A DNA stretch of 64,000 nucleotides. It comes from Gramella sp. Hel_I_59. GTDB lineage: Bacteria; Bacteroidota; Bacteroidia; Flavobacteriales; Flavobacteriaceae. Below the pieces are notes generated by a model, which saw only the letters and a list, made by a program, of their open reading frames with translations, was not told where the DNA came from and searched no databases. This document shows, piece by piece, positions 11,919 through 19,685 of this stretch (positions are counted from its first letter, which is position 1; each line of letters starts with the position of its first letter). The stretch is taken from NCBI RefSeq assembly GCF_006714895.1, contig NZ_VFME01000001.1, positions 3,372,905-3,436,904 on the forward strand. Direction: 5' to 3'. A program made the position numbers and the translations under genes.

Positions 11919-12362
11919 ATGACACACAGGTCTGAAAACCCCAATCCTGAAACAGATCATAACCACGATGAATTTGAAGACAATGAAATAACAGAACTCA
12001 TTCCTGCACTATATTCGAAAAGAGTTATTTTCATGTTCTGCCTGCTCTTCTCCACGATCTTTGGAGCAGTTATTCTTATGAGCAACCTGAACAACGTTAA
12101 GGAGAATAAAGGAAAATGGCAGGTACTGCTCTTTGCACTTTTATATACTGCTGGTCATGCCTATACCGTATTTAATTTCTCCACTACTTACATCGGCCTA
12201 ATGCTGAATTTAGGCGGCGCTTTGATCCTAACAGAATATTTCTGGAATAGGTATATCGGAATGGAAAGAGAATTTATTCGGAAAAGCTGGACCAAACCAG
12301 CGGTAGTATCAGCTTTAATTACAGTACCACTTATTGTAGCGGCTGTACTCACTACTCAATAA
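11919..12362 (+). CDS. Hypothetical membrane protein
   Basis: 147 residues. The first 30 are acidic and soluble (HNHDEFEDNEITELIP); then four hydrophobic helices follow (VIFMFCLLFSTIFGAVILM, WQVLLFALLYTAGHAYTV, YIGLMLNLGGALILTEYFW, AVVSALITVPLIVAAVL). No family recognised with certainty. It appears monocistronic. Confidence 0.7.
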   Translation: MTHRSENPNPETDHNHDEFEDNEITELIPALYSKRVIFMFCLLFSTIFGAVILMSNLNNVKENKGKWQVLLFALLYTAGHAYTVFNFSTTYIGLMLNLGGALILTEYFWNRYIGMEREFIRKSWTKPAVVSALITVPLIVAAVLTTQ

Positions 12363-12680
12363 ATTATTGAGCATGGAAACTGGCATTTTCTCTAGTTGGC
12401 TTCAGAAAAATAAAGCATTAAACTGTGGAAAGTTCTCATGAACGTATAACTGATAAATTTTTTAGTTTGGTATCTCCATCATTGAAATTGCAATAGATCT
12501 GGTTCTCCATACAAAAGATATATAGAAGATTCCGTGGAAATGATGTATCTGATCTACGGATATTTCTTGTTTACATTTTATGGAGATACTTGAATCAAAA
12601 TGTTAAACAAAACCGATAAGTCTGCTAAATGATCTGATTGACCTTTCATTTTTTGATATATTTAAATAAAAAGAACAATT
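12363..12680. other. 318-base intergenic region without a gene
   Basis: No open frame of interest. A 10-base inverted repeat is present (GTATCTCCAT at 12470-12479 and its complement at 12580-12589), separated by about 100 bases. The right end is AT-rich and should hold the promoter of the SRPBCC gene. Confidence 0.4.
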
Positions 12681-13103
12681 ATGGCTTCAGAAGGAAAGAT
12701 TGAAATTGAGAGTAAGATAAATGCAAAACTAGACCAGGTTTGGGAATATTGGACTAAACCCGAACATATTACCAAATGGAACAAAGCCAGTGAAGATTGG
12801 TTATGTCCCAATGCTGAAAATGACCTCAAGGAGGGCGGAAAATTCAAATACCGAATGGAATCTGAAGATGGAAAAGTAGGTTTTGATTTTGCCGGAACTT
12901 ACAAAGAGGTCAAAGAAAAAGAGAAACTTACCTATGAACTTGAGGATGGCAGGAATGCAGAAGTAAAATTTTCAGAAGAAGATGGGACCGTAATGATCAA
13001 AGAGACTCTGGATACAGAAGATGAGAATCCGGTAGAACAGCAAGAACAAGGTTGGAAATCTATTCTTGAAAGTTTTAAAGCTTATGCTGAAGAGCAATCA
13101 TAA
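12681..13103 (+). CDS. SRPBCC / AHSA1-type START-like domain protein
   Basis: 140 residues. The pattern IESKINAKLDQVWEYWTKPEHITKWNKAS at the start and QGWKSILESFKAYAEE at the end marks the AHSA1-like branch of the SRPBCC fold, a hydrophobic-cavity ligand binder. These small proteins are widespread stress or binding proteins with unproved ligands. It ends at a strong terminator. Confidence 0.85.
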   Translation: MASEGKIEIESKINAKLDQVWEYWTKPEHITKWNKASEDWLCPNAENDLKEGGKFKYRMESEDGKVGFDFAGTYKEVKEKEKLTYELEDGRNAEVKFSEEDGTVMIKETLDTEDENPVEQQEQGWKSILESFKAYAEEQS

Positions 13104-13138
13104 CAAAAAAAGGCTGGAATTTTTTCCGGCCTTTTTTA
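13104..13138. terminator. Terminator after the SRPBCC gene
   Basis: GGCTGGAA (13112-13119) pairs with TTCCGGCC (13124-13131) with one wobble pair; an A run precedes and a T run follows, so it may serve both converging genes. Confidence 0.85.
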
Positions 13139-13155
13139 TATTTATACGAGAAGGA

Positions 13156-13824
13156 CTATTGGTCATCCAATTGAACAGCATCGGTATCTGCTCCCATACT
13201 TTTCAAAGTTTTATTGATCTCTTCTGTCATTTCAGGTGGTCCGCACACATAAAATTGTTTACTTAGATCAGATACGTTGCTTTTAAGAAATTCTTCGTTC
13301 AAATAAGCATTTGTATGCTTTGTGTCTTCCTGATCTGTAATTACATATTTAGCATTTTCACCCAACATACTATCTAGCTCCTCTTTCAGAATAATATCCT
13401 TATCGGTCTTATTACTGAAGAATAAATTCATGCCTTCCAGTTTATCTTTCTTCTTAAGATCTCTTAGCATAGAAATATATGGTGTGATTCCGGCTCCTCC
13501 GGCAATGATATATCCGGGACCTTTATATTCGATTGCACCCCAGGTATCTCTTACAATCAATTCATCACCTTCCTTCAGTTTAGCTAATTGCTCCGTGACT
13601 CCGTCATGATCTGGATAGATCTTGATGGTAAACTCGAGATGATCATCTTCATTTAAACTGGTGAAAGTAAAAGGTCTTTTTTCATCCTTCCACTTTTCCT
13701 GATTGATCGAAATTTCTGTGGCATGTCCCGGCGTAAACTCATAGCCTTCGGGTTTTTCGACAATAAATTGCTTTACATCGTGCGTTATCTGCCCAATCGA
13801 TTTGATCTTCACTACCTTTTCCAT
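13156..13824 (-). CDS. FAD/NAD(P)H oxidoreductase, ferredoxin-reductase fold
   Basis: 222 residues from the ATG at 13824; the longer frame to 13902 adds an unlikely hydrophobic leader across the promoter. FAD-binding is shown by KRPFTFTSLNEDDHLEF, the NAD(P) domain by YIIAGGAGITPYISMLRDL, and the C-terminus by QFYVCGPPEMTEEINKTL. This is a reductase module without an iron-sulfur domain. It would pass electrons from NAD(P)H via flavin to an unknown acceptor. The next gene upstream is a flavin-dependent monooxygenase, but the spacing of about 110 bases leaves an operon uncertain. Confidence 0.88.
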   Translation of the reverse strand: MEKVVKIKSIGQITHDVKQFIVEKPEGYEFTPGHATEISINQEKWKDEKRPFTFTSLNEDDHLEFTIKIYPDHDGVTEQLAKLKEGDELIVRDTWGAIEYKGPGYIIAGGAGITPYISMLRDLKKKDKLEGMNLFFSNKTDKDIILKEELDSMLGENAKYVITDQEDTKHTNAYLNEEFLKSNVSDLSKQFYVCGPPEMTEEINKTLKSMGADTDAVQLDDQ

Positions 13825-13935
13825 AATCTTTTTTATTTCAAGATAATGGAAATGAATGCATGAGTCAAATATGGCAAGTACTGTAAGCAGTAATTTAACC
13901 ATACTTAACGAGTGTGCTTCTGCATTTAAGGAAGT

Positions 13936-14940
13936 TTAGGAATTGATCTCCTGCATCACTTCTGAAAAAATGCGGTACGACTTAAGTCTATCTTCCTGAT
14001 AGTAGATATGAGAAGCGACTATAACCTCATCAACCCCGGTATCCTTCAGAAATTCTTCAGTTTTTTGCTTGATGTGCTGTTTGTCCCCTACAAAAGAATA
14101 TTTCAGCATTCTTTGTAAAGCGGGATTGTCGCGAACTTCACGTAATTCAGCATCCATTTCAACCGGTTTTTGCAAATAGTCCAGATTCCCTGTAAGTACA
14201 CCTACCATCATTCTAAGCGAACTTGTAGAAAGTTTTTCGGCTTCTTCTTTGGTCTCTGCGGCGGTCACATTGATCCCTGCAATAGTATAAGGCTTTTCAA
14301 GATATGCTGAAGGCTGAAATTCCCTGTAATAAATTTCCATTGCCTCAAATAACTGTCCTGGTGCAAAATGACTGGCGAAAACATAGGGAAGTCCTTTTTC
14401 TGCTGCTACATGCGCACTATCTGTGCTCGAGCCTAAAATATACATGGGTACGTTAACCCCTTCGGCAACCGTCGCTCTCACTTTTGTAGATTTTAAGTTA
14501 TTCTTAAAGTATCGCTGAATTTCATCAATCTCATGCGGGAATTTAAAAACAGAATTCATGCGATCACTTCGAATCGCGTGCGCAGTTACCTGATCTGTTC
14601 CCGGAGCCCGGCCAAGTCCCATATCGATCCTGTCTGGATATAGCGACCCTAAAGTCCCAAACTGTTCAGCAACAATTAACGGAGAGTGATTTGGCAACAT
14701 AATTCCTCCACTTCCAATACGAATGCTCTCAGTTTTAGCCGCGACATGGCTCATAAGGACGGTTGTTGCAGAGCTCGCGATACTCACCATATTATGATGC
14801 TCAGCGAGCCAGAGTCTTTTATACCCCAGTTCTTCTCCCTGCTGAGCAAGGTCTACGGTATTTTTGAAAACCTGAGAATGTGAAATATCCTGGCCTACAA
14901 CTGCAAGATCCAGAATAGAGTAATTTATATGTTTGGTCAT
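13936..14940 (-). CDS. LLM-class (luciferase-like) flavin-dependent oxidoreductase
   Basis: 334 residues. Typical of the MsnO8/LuxA-like group: LGYKRLWLAEHHNM, GSGGIMLPNHSPLIVAEQFGTL, YPDRIDMGLGRAPGTD, and YILGSSTDSAHVAAEKGLPYVFASHF. It would use reduced flavin and oxygen (or F420-like cofactor in relatives) on an unknown substrate. It is the last chromosomal gene before the prophage. Confidence 0.9.
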   Translation of the reverse strand: MTKHINYSILDLAVVGQDISHSQVFKNTVDLAQQGEELGYKRLWLAEHHNMVSIASSATTVLMSHVAAKTESIRIGSGGIMLPNHSPLIVAEQFGTLGSLYPDRIDMGLGRAPGTDQVTAHAIRSDRMNSVFKFPHEIDEIQRYFKNNLKSTKVRATVAEGVNVPMYILGSSTDSAHVAAEKGLPYVFASHFAPGQLFEAMEIYYREFQPSAYLEKPYTIAGINVTAAETKEEAEKLSTSSLRMMVGVLTGNLDYLQKPVEMDAELREVRDNPALQRMLKYSFVGDKQHIKQKTEEFLKDTGVDEVIVASHIYYQEDRLKSYRIFSEVMQEINS

Positions 14941-15214
14941 AAATTTAAAGTTTGAAACCTGTATCTCTACAGGCCGGGATTTCGTCTGCTCTTTATCAAA
15001 AACCTTACAGTAATCGATCCCGAAGGTGAATCATTGTCTATCTTCTAATGTGAGTAATGCAGCTTATAAGTTAATGCAGAATATTGTAGAGAGCGAATCT
15101 AGATTGTAGGCATGATAAGAAGTGCATTTTTAGTGTATCCACAACACTCTTGTTTAAGAATACTGATAGCAGGAAGTGATCTGAATTTTAACATTTATAG
15201 CCGGATCATAGCAA

Positions 15215-15249
15215 AGAAAAACCCTCACAGAATTCTGTAAGGGTTTTTA
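15215..15249 (-). terminator. Chromosomal terminator of the tRNA-Leu gene
   Basis: AAAACCCT, ACAG, AATT, CTGT, AGGGTTTTT form a nested hairpin directly beyond the 3' end of the tRNA fragment; on the minus strand it ends in a T run. It must have served the tRNA-Leu gene before integration. Confidence 0.8.
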
Positions 15250-15305
15250 AGTACTCGAGGCGGGAATCGAACCCGCACTCCCGAAAGAACTGGATTTTGA
15301 ATCCT
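15250..15305 (-). tRNA. 3' half of tRNA-Leu (anticodon CAA): left attachment site attL
   Basis: Read on the minus strand, the segment has the anticodon loop TTCAAAA (anticodon CAA), 3' anticodon strand TCCAG, a long variable arm (TTCTTTCGGGAG), the T-arm GCGGGTTCGATTCCCGC and the acceptor strand ending CTCGAGTA. No matching 5' half (acceptor, D-arm) follows to the right; phage sequence starts there. So this is the chromosomal remnant left at one end of the prophage. Compared with the copy at 62102 it differs at 15280 and 15287, both in the variable arm. Confidence 0.85.
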
Positions 15306-15422
15306 GACCCTTGTGCTATTTTCGCTAACCTTTATTGATTATCAATGATTTAATATTTAAAATTCAAACTTCATTTTTAAAATCTGTGTACGAGTTTGTT
15401 TCCCGAATTTGTGTACTAATCC

Positions 15423-16481
15423 TTACGAACCTGTTCTTTCCAAATATTCATAAAAATCATTCTCTTTAATTATCTTGATATCATGACCTTTTTTTTGCCT
15501 AGATATAACATCCTCAACTTTTCGCCCATAAGATGCAAACGTCCAGGCAGGACTTCCAGCTCCACCAATTATTAAATAGTTTAATTTATTTGAAACATTG
15601 TTTTTTCGAACTCCACCATTACGCTCGACACGAGAATACAAAGTTTCCTTAGTGCCTTTATTGAGTTCTCCAGTAATGCAGACCCATTTCCCATGTATCG
15701 GTTCTTTTATTTCGATAGGATTGATCTTGCTGAAGGAAATGCCCGTTGTGTCTTCTTTTATTGTAGACATCAATTTCTTATCATTAAGCTCTACAAATTC
15801 TTGAAAAAAAGATTTTATAGATTTAATTTCTTCATCATCGATCACTCCATCATCCAAGATATCAGAAAGAAGTTTGTATAATTCGGCGTATGGATATATT
15901 TCCGAAAGGTGTTTATTCTTTTCAATCCATCCATACAATTCTATAACCTCAAGATCTTCTATAACTCCATCAGATATAATACCATGGCAAATACCTTGCA
16001 GTGTTTGCATATCTGAAGTAACAGCATTGTAATAAATATTATTCTCCTGGTATTGTTGTGAGAGCCAATAAATATCTTCCAGGGTATCTAATTTGTCCGA
16101 TTCGGTTAAAATACGATGTTGTATGGTGTGCAAGAAATCTTTAAAAGGATTCATGTGACCAAGACCCTGATTATGTACACACCATTTATTAAGCTCATTT
16201 ATTTCGCCTTTGGTCACCTTTTGGTCCATGAGTATACCCTCCAAAATTCCTCTCAGACTATTTACTGCTTTGTCCGCTTCTGCTCTTGATGTAAATTTTC
16301 GATGATCTTTCCTAGGAGATTGCTTGGTATAAATAATGTTTTTAGAACTATCATATTTTTTGGGCGAAACCGGCTTCTTAGATTTTTCTTTATAAGAATC
16401 ATTGTTAGCTGACTTCAGTAAAAAATAAATCCCAATAGCAGAAACCAATATAATAACGACAAGCGTCCCCAAGGAGTTCAT
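15423..16481 (-). CDS. Membrane-anchored BRCT-domain protein with helical repeats
   Basis: 352 residues. Residues 4-22 are one hydrophobic helix (VVIILVSAIGIYFLL), then a basic linker, then three similar helical units of the form GI..GI..D..I...E...L..W (LEGILMDQKVTKGEINELNKW, ICHGIISDGVIEDLEVIELYGW, LLSDILDDGVIDDEEIKSI), reminiscent of TerB. Residues about 262-350 are a BRCT domain (GKWVCITGELNKGT, GGVRKNNVSNKLNYLIIGGAG, VISRQKKG). It lies between attL and the repressor on the lysogenic strand, so it is probably expressed in the lysogen. A defence or exclusion role is only a guess. Confidence 0.75.
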   Translation of the reverse strand: MNSLGTLVVIILVSAIGIYFLLKSANNDSYKEKSKKPVSPKKYDSSKNIIYTKQSPRKDHRKFTSRAEADKAVNSLRGILEGILMDQKVTKGEINELNKWCVHNQGLGHMNPFKDFLHTIQHRILTESDKLDTLEDIYWLSQQYQENNIYYNAVTSDMQTLQGICHGIISDGVIEDLEVIELYGWIEKNKHLSEIYPYAELYKLLSDILDDGVIDDEEIKSIKSFFQEFVELNDKKLMSTIKEDTTGISFSKINPIEIKEPIHGKWVCITGELNKGTKETLYSRVERNGGVRKNNVSNKLNYLIIGGAGSPAWTFASYGRKVEDVISRQKKGHDIKIIKENDFYEYLERTGS

Positions 16482-16551
16482 ACGGTTTACTTTAAAAATT
16501 AGTTAGTATTACAAGACCCTACGATTCTTATTAACCAATAGTAACCTTGTT

Positions 16552-16683
16552 ATGAAAATCGATTATTTACAGAAGCTCGATATTTTTGAGCAACTTGATT
16601 ATTTTACCTCTTACCTGGAGAACCGTAAAAATTACCCTCCAGATGAACAAAAATTATTAGATCAATACTTCGAGGGCTTATAG
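16552..16683 (+). CDS. 43-residue hypothetical peptide in the lysogeny module
   Basis: ATG at 16552 opens a 43-codon frame (MKIDYLQKLDIFEQLDYF...), acidic and amphipathic, ending at TAG 16681. It lies between two minus-strand genes and converges on the repressor gene with 9 bases between stops. It is identical in the second phage copy. No family recognised; the good codon composition makes it plausible. Confidence 0.5.
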   Translation: MKIDYLQKLDIFEQLDYFTSYLENRKNYPPDEQKLLDQYFEGL

Positions 16684-16692
16684 TCCTCTTTT

Positions 16693-17175
16693 TTAATGCT
16701 CTCTTGCCTGGTATTCATTTAAGAAAGTTTCTAGATCTTCAGCTACTTTCAAAATTCGTTTGTTATCCACACTCTCTGTCCACCTAATTAATTTTAGATC
16801 ATTTTTGAGACCCTGCATCGCTGCGTTCGCCAAACTTTCCAGACTTTTAGTTATGCCTTCGTTTAAAGAAACAACATTGGCATTCACCTGTCGAACATCT
16901 TGTTGAAGCTTTTCCAATGTAATCGATGAAGTGCGTTCATACTTTAAGCCTTCTTCTTTTAAAATCGAGATGTTTTTATTCTCCTTGATTTTCTCACCCA
17001 ACAATTCAGATACAGAAACATTTAGAGCACTTGCAATATTCTGCAATTTTGAAATTGGAATATCAGTTTGACCATTTTCATAATTTACGTATGATCTTTT
17101 TGGAATACCAGTAAGGTCCACCACTCTATCCTGTGACACTCCTTTGTTTTCTCTGATCTCCTTTATTTTCAACAT
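16693..17175 (-). CDS. XRE-family phage repressor (CI-like)
   Basis: 160 residues. The N-terminal helix-turn-helix (residues about 3-60) shows IKEIRENKGVSQDRVVDLTGIPKRSYVNYENG and ISKLQNIASALNVSVSELLG. The rest is a helical, probably dimer-forming tail (ISLEKLQQDVRQVNANVVSLNEGITKSLESL type) without a LexA-like Ser-Lys protease. It faces the early operon across a 148-base region with five TTGCAA-like sites, the classic layout of a lysogeny switch. Without a protease domain, induction must work differently from lambda. Confidence 0.85.
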   Translation of the reverse strand: MLKIKEIRENKGVSQDRVVDLTGIPKRSYVNYENGQTDIPISKLQNIASALNVSVSELLGEKIKENKNISILKEEGLKYERTSSITLEKLQQDVRQVNANVVSLNEGITKSLESLANAAMQGLKNDLKLIRWTESVDNKRILKVAEDLETFLNEYQAREH

Positions 17176-17323
17176 ACCGCAGCTTATTGCAATAAATTAT
17201 TGCAGTTTTTTGCAATTTAACTTGCAATATCCTGCAATATTGTTTTATATTTGTTTCACGGGTAATTAACCAGCGATTAACAAATATAGCTAAGTAGGTT
17301 GATTTCCGCAATAAGACAATAGT
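17176..17323 (+). promoter_or_regulatory. Lysogeny switch: operators and early rightward promoter
   Basis: Five TTGCAA-like boxes begin at 17187, 17200, 17210, 17222 and 17232, spaced 10-13 bases apart, about one helical turn. The rightward -7 box TATATTTG (17246-17253) follows directly, with TTG 21 bases upstream as a -33 element inside the fourth box. Repressor bound here would cover the early promoter. The match to TAnnTTTG is exact; repressor binding is inferred. Confidence 0.6.
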
Positions 17324-17608
17324 ATGATTACGGAGCAAGAAGGAATATACATAAGAGAAATACTGGGACCAGCCTGCCTGAATAAGATTTCAGAACGCCT
17401 GGTAGAAAAGAATATCACCAACCAGAAAGGTGGAAAGCTTTCAAACCCATTTCTATGCATGTTGCTAAAGGAAGAGCGCAGACACGATGATGCAGAGACT
17501 GAAATTAGACTAATGGTTGAGGAGACCGTAACTGCTCGTGAGGAAGCAAAAGAACGATTAAAAGATGCTTACGACAGGCATGAAGCTTTGAAAACCCAGA
17601 AATCATGA
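17324..17608 (+). CDS. Early phage protein, hypothetical (first gene of early operon)
   Basis: 94 residues, mostly helical and highly charged; the second half (EEARERLKDAYDRHEAL type) should form a coiled coil. It is the first gene after the early promoter, the place of Cro-like or anti-repressor proteins, but no helix-turn-helix is obvious. It overlaps the next gene by 4 bases. Confidence 0.6.
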   Translation: MITEQEGIYIREILGPACLNKISERLVEKNITNQKGGKLSNPFLCMLLKEERRHDDAETEIRLMVEETVTAREEAKERLKDAYDRHEALKTQKS

Positions 17609-17790
17609 AAGATCAAGAAATTCAGGAAATAGATGCTTCACTTAGAAGAGAAGAAAGAACAGCTTTATGGCTCACTGCCATAGCACTTATAGTTTTTTTT
17701 ATATCACTTGTTTCTTATTCAAACGATCTTAAAAACCAGGACCCATTAAAAACAAAAAGCCCGAAGCGTGAACTTCAGGCGGTTACATAA
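17605..17790 (+). CDS. Small early membrane protein
   Basis: 61 residues with a charged N-terminus (DQEIQEIDASLRREERTA), one hydrophobic helix (LWLTAIALIVFFISLVSY) and a basic end. ATGA overlap with the previous stop shows coupling. Function unknown. Confidence 0.6.
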   Translation: MKDQEIQEIDASLRREERTALWLTAIALIVFFISLVSYSNDLKNQDPLKTKSPKRELQAVT

Positions 17791-17792
17791 TC

Positions 17793-17801
17793 CTTTAACG
17801 C
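17793..17801 (+). promoter_or_regulatory. CTTTAACGC early intergenic motif, copy 1
   Basis: CTTTAACGC followed by TAA, 13 bases before ATG 17815. First of five identical 9-base copies in the early operon, always between genes and on the coding strand. Confidence 0.6.
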
Positions 17802-17814
17802 TAATTATAAAATT

Positions 17815-18432
17815 ATGAATTACGAAACTACAACAACTACCGCAAACTCGCAAGAATTAATTGCAGGACTCTTAAAAACCGACAGTAACATCGAGTTCTT
17901 CTGTGTGGGAAATCTTAAAACGCACTGGATCCAGAATGGAAAAACACATACATGGAAAGATCTTCCGGTACCATTGTTCGCCGCTTGTATGACTCATTTT
18001 AATAAAAATGAAAAGGCAAGAACCGCTCTTGAAAATTATAAGGAGAATGGTGAGAAAGTTTCCCGTAACAGGCAGGTAGAAATTTACATAGCCCTGGGCT
18101 GGGGATCTGCAGATGGTCATCCAGATATGATCGATGGAATATTGCAGCCCATGGAAAACTACCGCCACAAGCGCGACTGCATTTCCCTGCGCTTTAAATC
18201 CCTAATTATAGACGGGAAGCCCTTAAAGCCAAGAGAGGTGTTCATGCTGGATGAAATGGGACAGGATGCAGATCCTTTAGACGAAACCATAGCGGTAGCC
18301 ATGAGTATTAAAAGGAGCACCTACAACTCTCACAGCCGTGAATTAAGAGATAAGGCTGGAGTCTCAAGTAAGCATGCATTGCTTATGAAGGCGACTAGGC
18401 AGGGAGTGGTGCGTGAATTTAACAATTTTTAG
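17815..18432 (+). CDS. Early phage protein with C-terminal helix-turn-helix-like region
   Basis: 205 residues. The C-terminal 70 residues (PREVFMLDEM, AVAMSIKRSTYNSHSRELRDKAGVSSKHALLMKATRQGVV) resemble a response-regulator or sigma-4 type helix-turn-helix in which 'IKRSTYNSHSRELRDKAG' would be the recognition part. The N-terminal part has no known fold. A DNA-binding regulator of the early operon, perhaps the activator of later promoters, is plausible but unproved. Confidence 0.6.
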   Translation: MNYETTTTTANSQELIAGLLKTDSNIEFFCVGNLKTHWIQNGKTHTWKDLPVPLFAACMTHFNKNEKARTALENYKENGEKVSRNRQVEIYIALGWGSADGHPDMIDGILQPMENYRHKRDCISLRFKSLIIDGKPLKPREVFMLDEMGQDADPLDETIAVAMSIKRSTYNSHSRELRDKAGVSSKHALLMKATRQGVVREFNNF

Positions 18433-18433
18433 T

Positions 18434-18622
18434 ATGGTTGTGATAGAAAGAGACGCCCGCTGGCTGAAGAAAGAAATCCACCGGATAAAGCAGAATATAA
18501 AAGTGGTTGGAAATTCACTGTATTCGGCGGAAGAGAAAGCTACGCTCTTACAAATTTATGTAAAGCAGCTACGGAAAAATGAACAGGAGCTGGCGTCCTT
18601 TTCAATAAACCAAAACCAATAG
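18434..18622 (+). CDS. Small charged early protein
   Basis: 62 residues from ATG 18434, two bases after the previous stop; an upstream TTG in frame is rejected. Helical and basic (RWLKKEIHRIKQNIKVVG, LLQIYVKQLRKNEQEL). No family recognised. Confidence 0.55.
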   Translation: MVVIERDARWLKKEIHRIKQNIKVVGNSLYSAEEKATLLQIYVKQLRKNEQELASFSINQNQ

Positions 18623-18634
18623 ATTTTTGAATTA

Positions 18635-18853
18635 ATGGCAAACGCTTCTCTAAATATGATCATGCTGGGCCTTCCTTCTCTGGGAGAGGAAGAGCTGCGA
18701 ACAGTACAGAAGTACTGCGATCAAAAAATAGGGAAACCAGAACCAAAGAAAAAAAGAAGATCTATCCTGGATGATGTGGCAGATCAACTAGGAGAAGAAT
18801 TTCGCCCGGGCAATGAAGGACTCATGCTCGCTAATATTTTAACCGGAAATTAA
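18635..18853 (+). CDS. Small early phage protein
   Basis: 72 residues (MANASLNMIMLGLPSLGEEELRTV...), with a basic middle (KPEPKKKRRSILDD) and a tail shared with other phage proteins in style (EFRPGNEGLMLANIL). Starts 12 bases after the previous stop and abuts the next gene. A weak late-type promoter match (cGTCCTTTT at 18594, 19 bases, GATTTTTG at 18622-18629) ends 5 bases before its ATG. Confidence 0.55.
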   Translation: MANASLNMIMLGLPSLGEEELRTVQKYCDQKIGKPEPKKKRRSILDDVADQLGEEFRPGNEGLMLANILTGN

Positions 18854-19309
18854 ATGACTTATGTAAACCTTGGATTATGGACAATCATAATTGCTCTGGG
18901 GATATATTCCTTAGCAAGTAAAAAAAGAAAATTGGGAACTATTCAATTTATTCTTACCGCCGCTTTTATAATGTATCAATTAGGATATCATATGGGCAAT
19001 CAAGAATATTTACTAGCTGGTATAAATTTTATCCTGGCTGGTATTATGGCGAAGCTATTTCACCAGTCTGTCAAATTCTCTTCAGATTTTCATAAAAAAA
19101 CCTACACCCGCAAAGATCTTATTCGCGCCCAGGAGATCTACCACGAAAATTACCAGGAAGAGCCAGATGTGTTCGCTCCAATTTTCACCAAAGCAGGTGC
19201 AACCTACCACATGAATTATATCCTGGGAATTATAGATAGCAAAAGTTACAAAATGAGAATGACGGTACCAGATCCTCCACTCCCAAGGAAGATCACCACG
19301 GAAGGCTAA
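18854..19309 (+). CDS. Early phage membrane protein
   Basis: 151 residues with three hydrophobic helices in the first 75 residues (LGLWTIIIALGIYSLA, IQFILTAAFIMYQLGYHM, LLAGINFILAGIMAKLF), then a soluble tail with RKDLIRAQEIYHENYQEEPD. It abuts the previous gene and ends the first part of the early operon before a structured RNA region. Function unknown. Confidence 0.6.
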   Translation: MTYVNLGLWTIIIALGIYSLASKKRKLGTIQFILTAAFIMYQLGYHMGNQEYLLAGINFILAGIMAKLFHQSVKFSSDFHKKTYTRKDLIRAQEIYHENYQEEPDVFAPIFTKAGATYHMNYILGIIDSKSYKMRMTVPDPPLPRKITTEG

Positions 19310-19317
19310 TTCTTATA

Positions 19318-19396
19318 AACCGACCCGAAGCGTTCTTTTTCACGAATCGATTAACGCATAGGTATCGTGACAGTCTTTTTAAGTACGGTCGGTTTT
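19318..19396 (+). terminator. Large nested terminator-like hairpin
   Basis: AACCGACC (19318-19325) pairs with GGTCGGTT (19387-19394), followed by a T run. Inside, GCGTT pairs with AACGC, or alternatively TCACGA with TCGTGA, so two inner folds compete. It closes the first early transcription block just upstream of the tRNA genes. Nothing else is seen between it and 19465. Confidence 0.6.
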
Positions 19397-19465
19397 TAAG
19401 AGCGTGCAGACCGCCAGATCATTACCTGGATTATTCGAGGTGCGGTGGCAGAAAGATGATCAACA

Positions 19466-19541
19466 GGACAATTAGCTCAGTTGGTAGAGCGACAGACTGA
19501 AAATCTGTGCGTCCCAGGTTCAATTCCTGGATTGTCCACCA
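19466..19541 (+). tRNA. tRNA-Phe (anticodon GAA), phage-borne
   Basis: 76 bases with every part of a standard cloverleaf: acceptor GGACAAT/ATTGTCC, D-arm GCTC...GAGC, anticodon arm CAGACTGAAAATCTG with GAA, T-arm CCAGGTTCAATTCCTGG and an encoded CCA end. It lies inside the early operon of the phage. It may compensate for codon-use differences or for tRNA damage during infection. Confidence 0.95.
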
Positions 19542-19685
19542 GGCGAGATGTTTTTTATGGGAAAGTTTTAAAAATGACCTGAGATATAAGGATAAACTGC
19601 CCTTGACCCCGGAATAGAGTGGTTCGCTATCGGCCTGTAGGTAGCGCAAGAATGACAGGAGGACAGCTCGGAGAGACGAGCAACC

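Larger units (their letters stand above)
15250..17149 (+). repeat. Left copy of a 1.9-kb direct repeat (phage left end)
   Basis: Bases 15250-17149 recur at 62102-64000 in the same orientation. The two copies differ only at 15280, 15287 and one T in a T run (16356-16361). The offset of 46,852 bp equals one phage genome. The repeat holds the tRNA 3' half, the BRCT gene, the 43-aa gene and most of the repressor gene, and continues beyond the window. Confidence 0.95.

Noticed and set aside
12470..12589. Small RNA in the 12.4-12.6 kb gap
   Set aside because: Only one 10-base inverted repeat with a loop of about 100 bases; no promoter and terminator pair.
18594..18629. An eighth late promoter before ATG 18635
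   Set aside because: Spacing is exact (19), but both boxes deviate, it lies inside a coding frame, and it would serve an early gene; mentioned only as a weak match.
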